From assembly GCA_036337765.1 (NCBI GenBank), contig JAYZDP010000070.1, positions 1-13,341 on the forward strand: a DNA stretch of 13,341 nucleotides. The letters are read 5' to 3'. Below, in pieces: positions 13,288 through 13,341 of the stretch (positions are counted from its first letter, which is position 1; the number at the start of each line of letters is the position of its first letter). Position numbers and translations under genes: made by a program. The stretch comes from JAYZDP01 sp036337765. Lineage in GTDB: Bacteria; Acidobacteriota; Thermoanaerobaculia; Multivoradales; Multivoraceae. Below the pieces are notes generated by a model. The model searched no databases. It had not been told where the DNA came from and saw nothing but the letters and a program-made list of their open reading frames with translations.

Positions 13288-13341
13288 TCAGACGGCGCCG
13301 GTCGCGGCGAGGCGCTTCGAGATACTAGTCTCGAGGGCCTT
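13288..13341 (-). CDS. Possible C-terminus of an upstream gene (cut by window edge)
   Basis: Seventeen codons are open from the right edge to a TGA at 13288, reading KALETSISKRLAATGAV. The composition (Ala, Ser, Leu, Lys, no run of Arg or Pro) looks more protein-like than the arginine/proline-rich neighbouring frame, and the strand matches all other genes. Too little is present to name a family. The 99 bases between this stop and the start at 13188 hold no feature I can support. Confidence 0.35.
   Translation of the reverse strand, partial: KALETSISKRLAATGAV

Noticed and set aside
13312..13333. Inverted repeat TCGAGA-TACTAG-TCTCGA near the right edge
   Set aside because: A six to eight base-pair stem with no T run, located inside the probable end of a coding frame; chance is enough to explain it.

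Overview
The window reads as a high-GC Gram-negative bacterial chromosome in which every supportable gene lies on the minus strand. Transcription therefore runs from the right end (13341) to the left end (1). The order lptC/A-lptB-rpoN-(ptsN)-hprK-rapZ-mannose-type EIIA-HPr-ptsI is the arrangement I know from Deltaproteobacteria such as Geobacter. I infer a deltaproteobacterial-grade organism (Desulfobacterota, Myxococcota or a related high-GC lineage) and would not go below that level.

Layout in transcription order. (1) 13288-13341 may be the last codons of an unidentified gene, followed by about 100 non-coding bases. (2) A small membrane-anchored PP0621-like zinc-site protein (12877-13188) overlaps priA (10445-12880) by four bases. 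(3) After a 56-base gap comes accA (9435-10388), then recJ (7756-9417). (4) A 712-residue LptC-like protein with extra OstA/LptA-type modules (5609-7747) overlaps lptB (4866-5612) by four bases. (5) rpoN (3352-4851) follows, then ptsN (2885-3349), hprK (1909-2922), rapZ (1041-1931), a mannose-family EIIA (613-1038), HPr (351-620) and the N-terminus of ptsI (1-354, cut by the window edge). From accA leftward no gap exceeds 17 bases and five junctions overlap, so this looks like one long, translationally coupled operon.

How the genes fit together. PriA and RecJ serve replication restart and recombination repair. AccA feeds fatty acid, and hence lipid A, synthesis. The LptC/A-like protein and LptB belong to the lipopolysaccharide export machine. 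RpoN is sigma-54. The left third is a complete regulatory phosphotransferase chain with no sugar permease in view: EI to HPr, with HPr His15 feeding two different EIIA outputs (PtsN and EIIA-Man), and HPr Ser46 available to HPr kinase.

Most of the window is conserved core genome and I see no mobile element, CRISPR array, RNA gene or defence system. The points worth a second look are the enlarged LptC/LptA-like chain, a His-to-Gln change at a catalytic position of HprK, a Gly-to-Trp change in the active-site glycine loop of AccA, a RapZ without the basic RNA-binding tail known from E. coli, and the absence of hpf between rpoN and ptsN.
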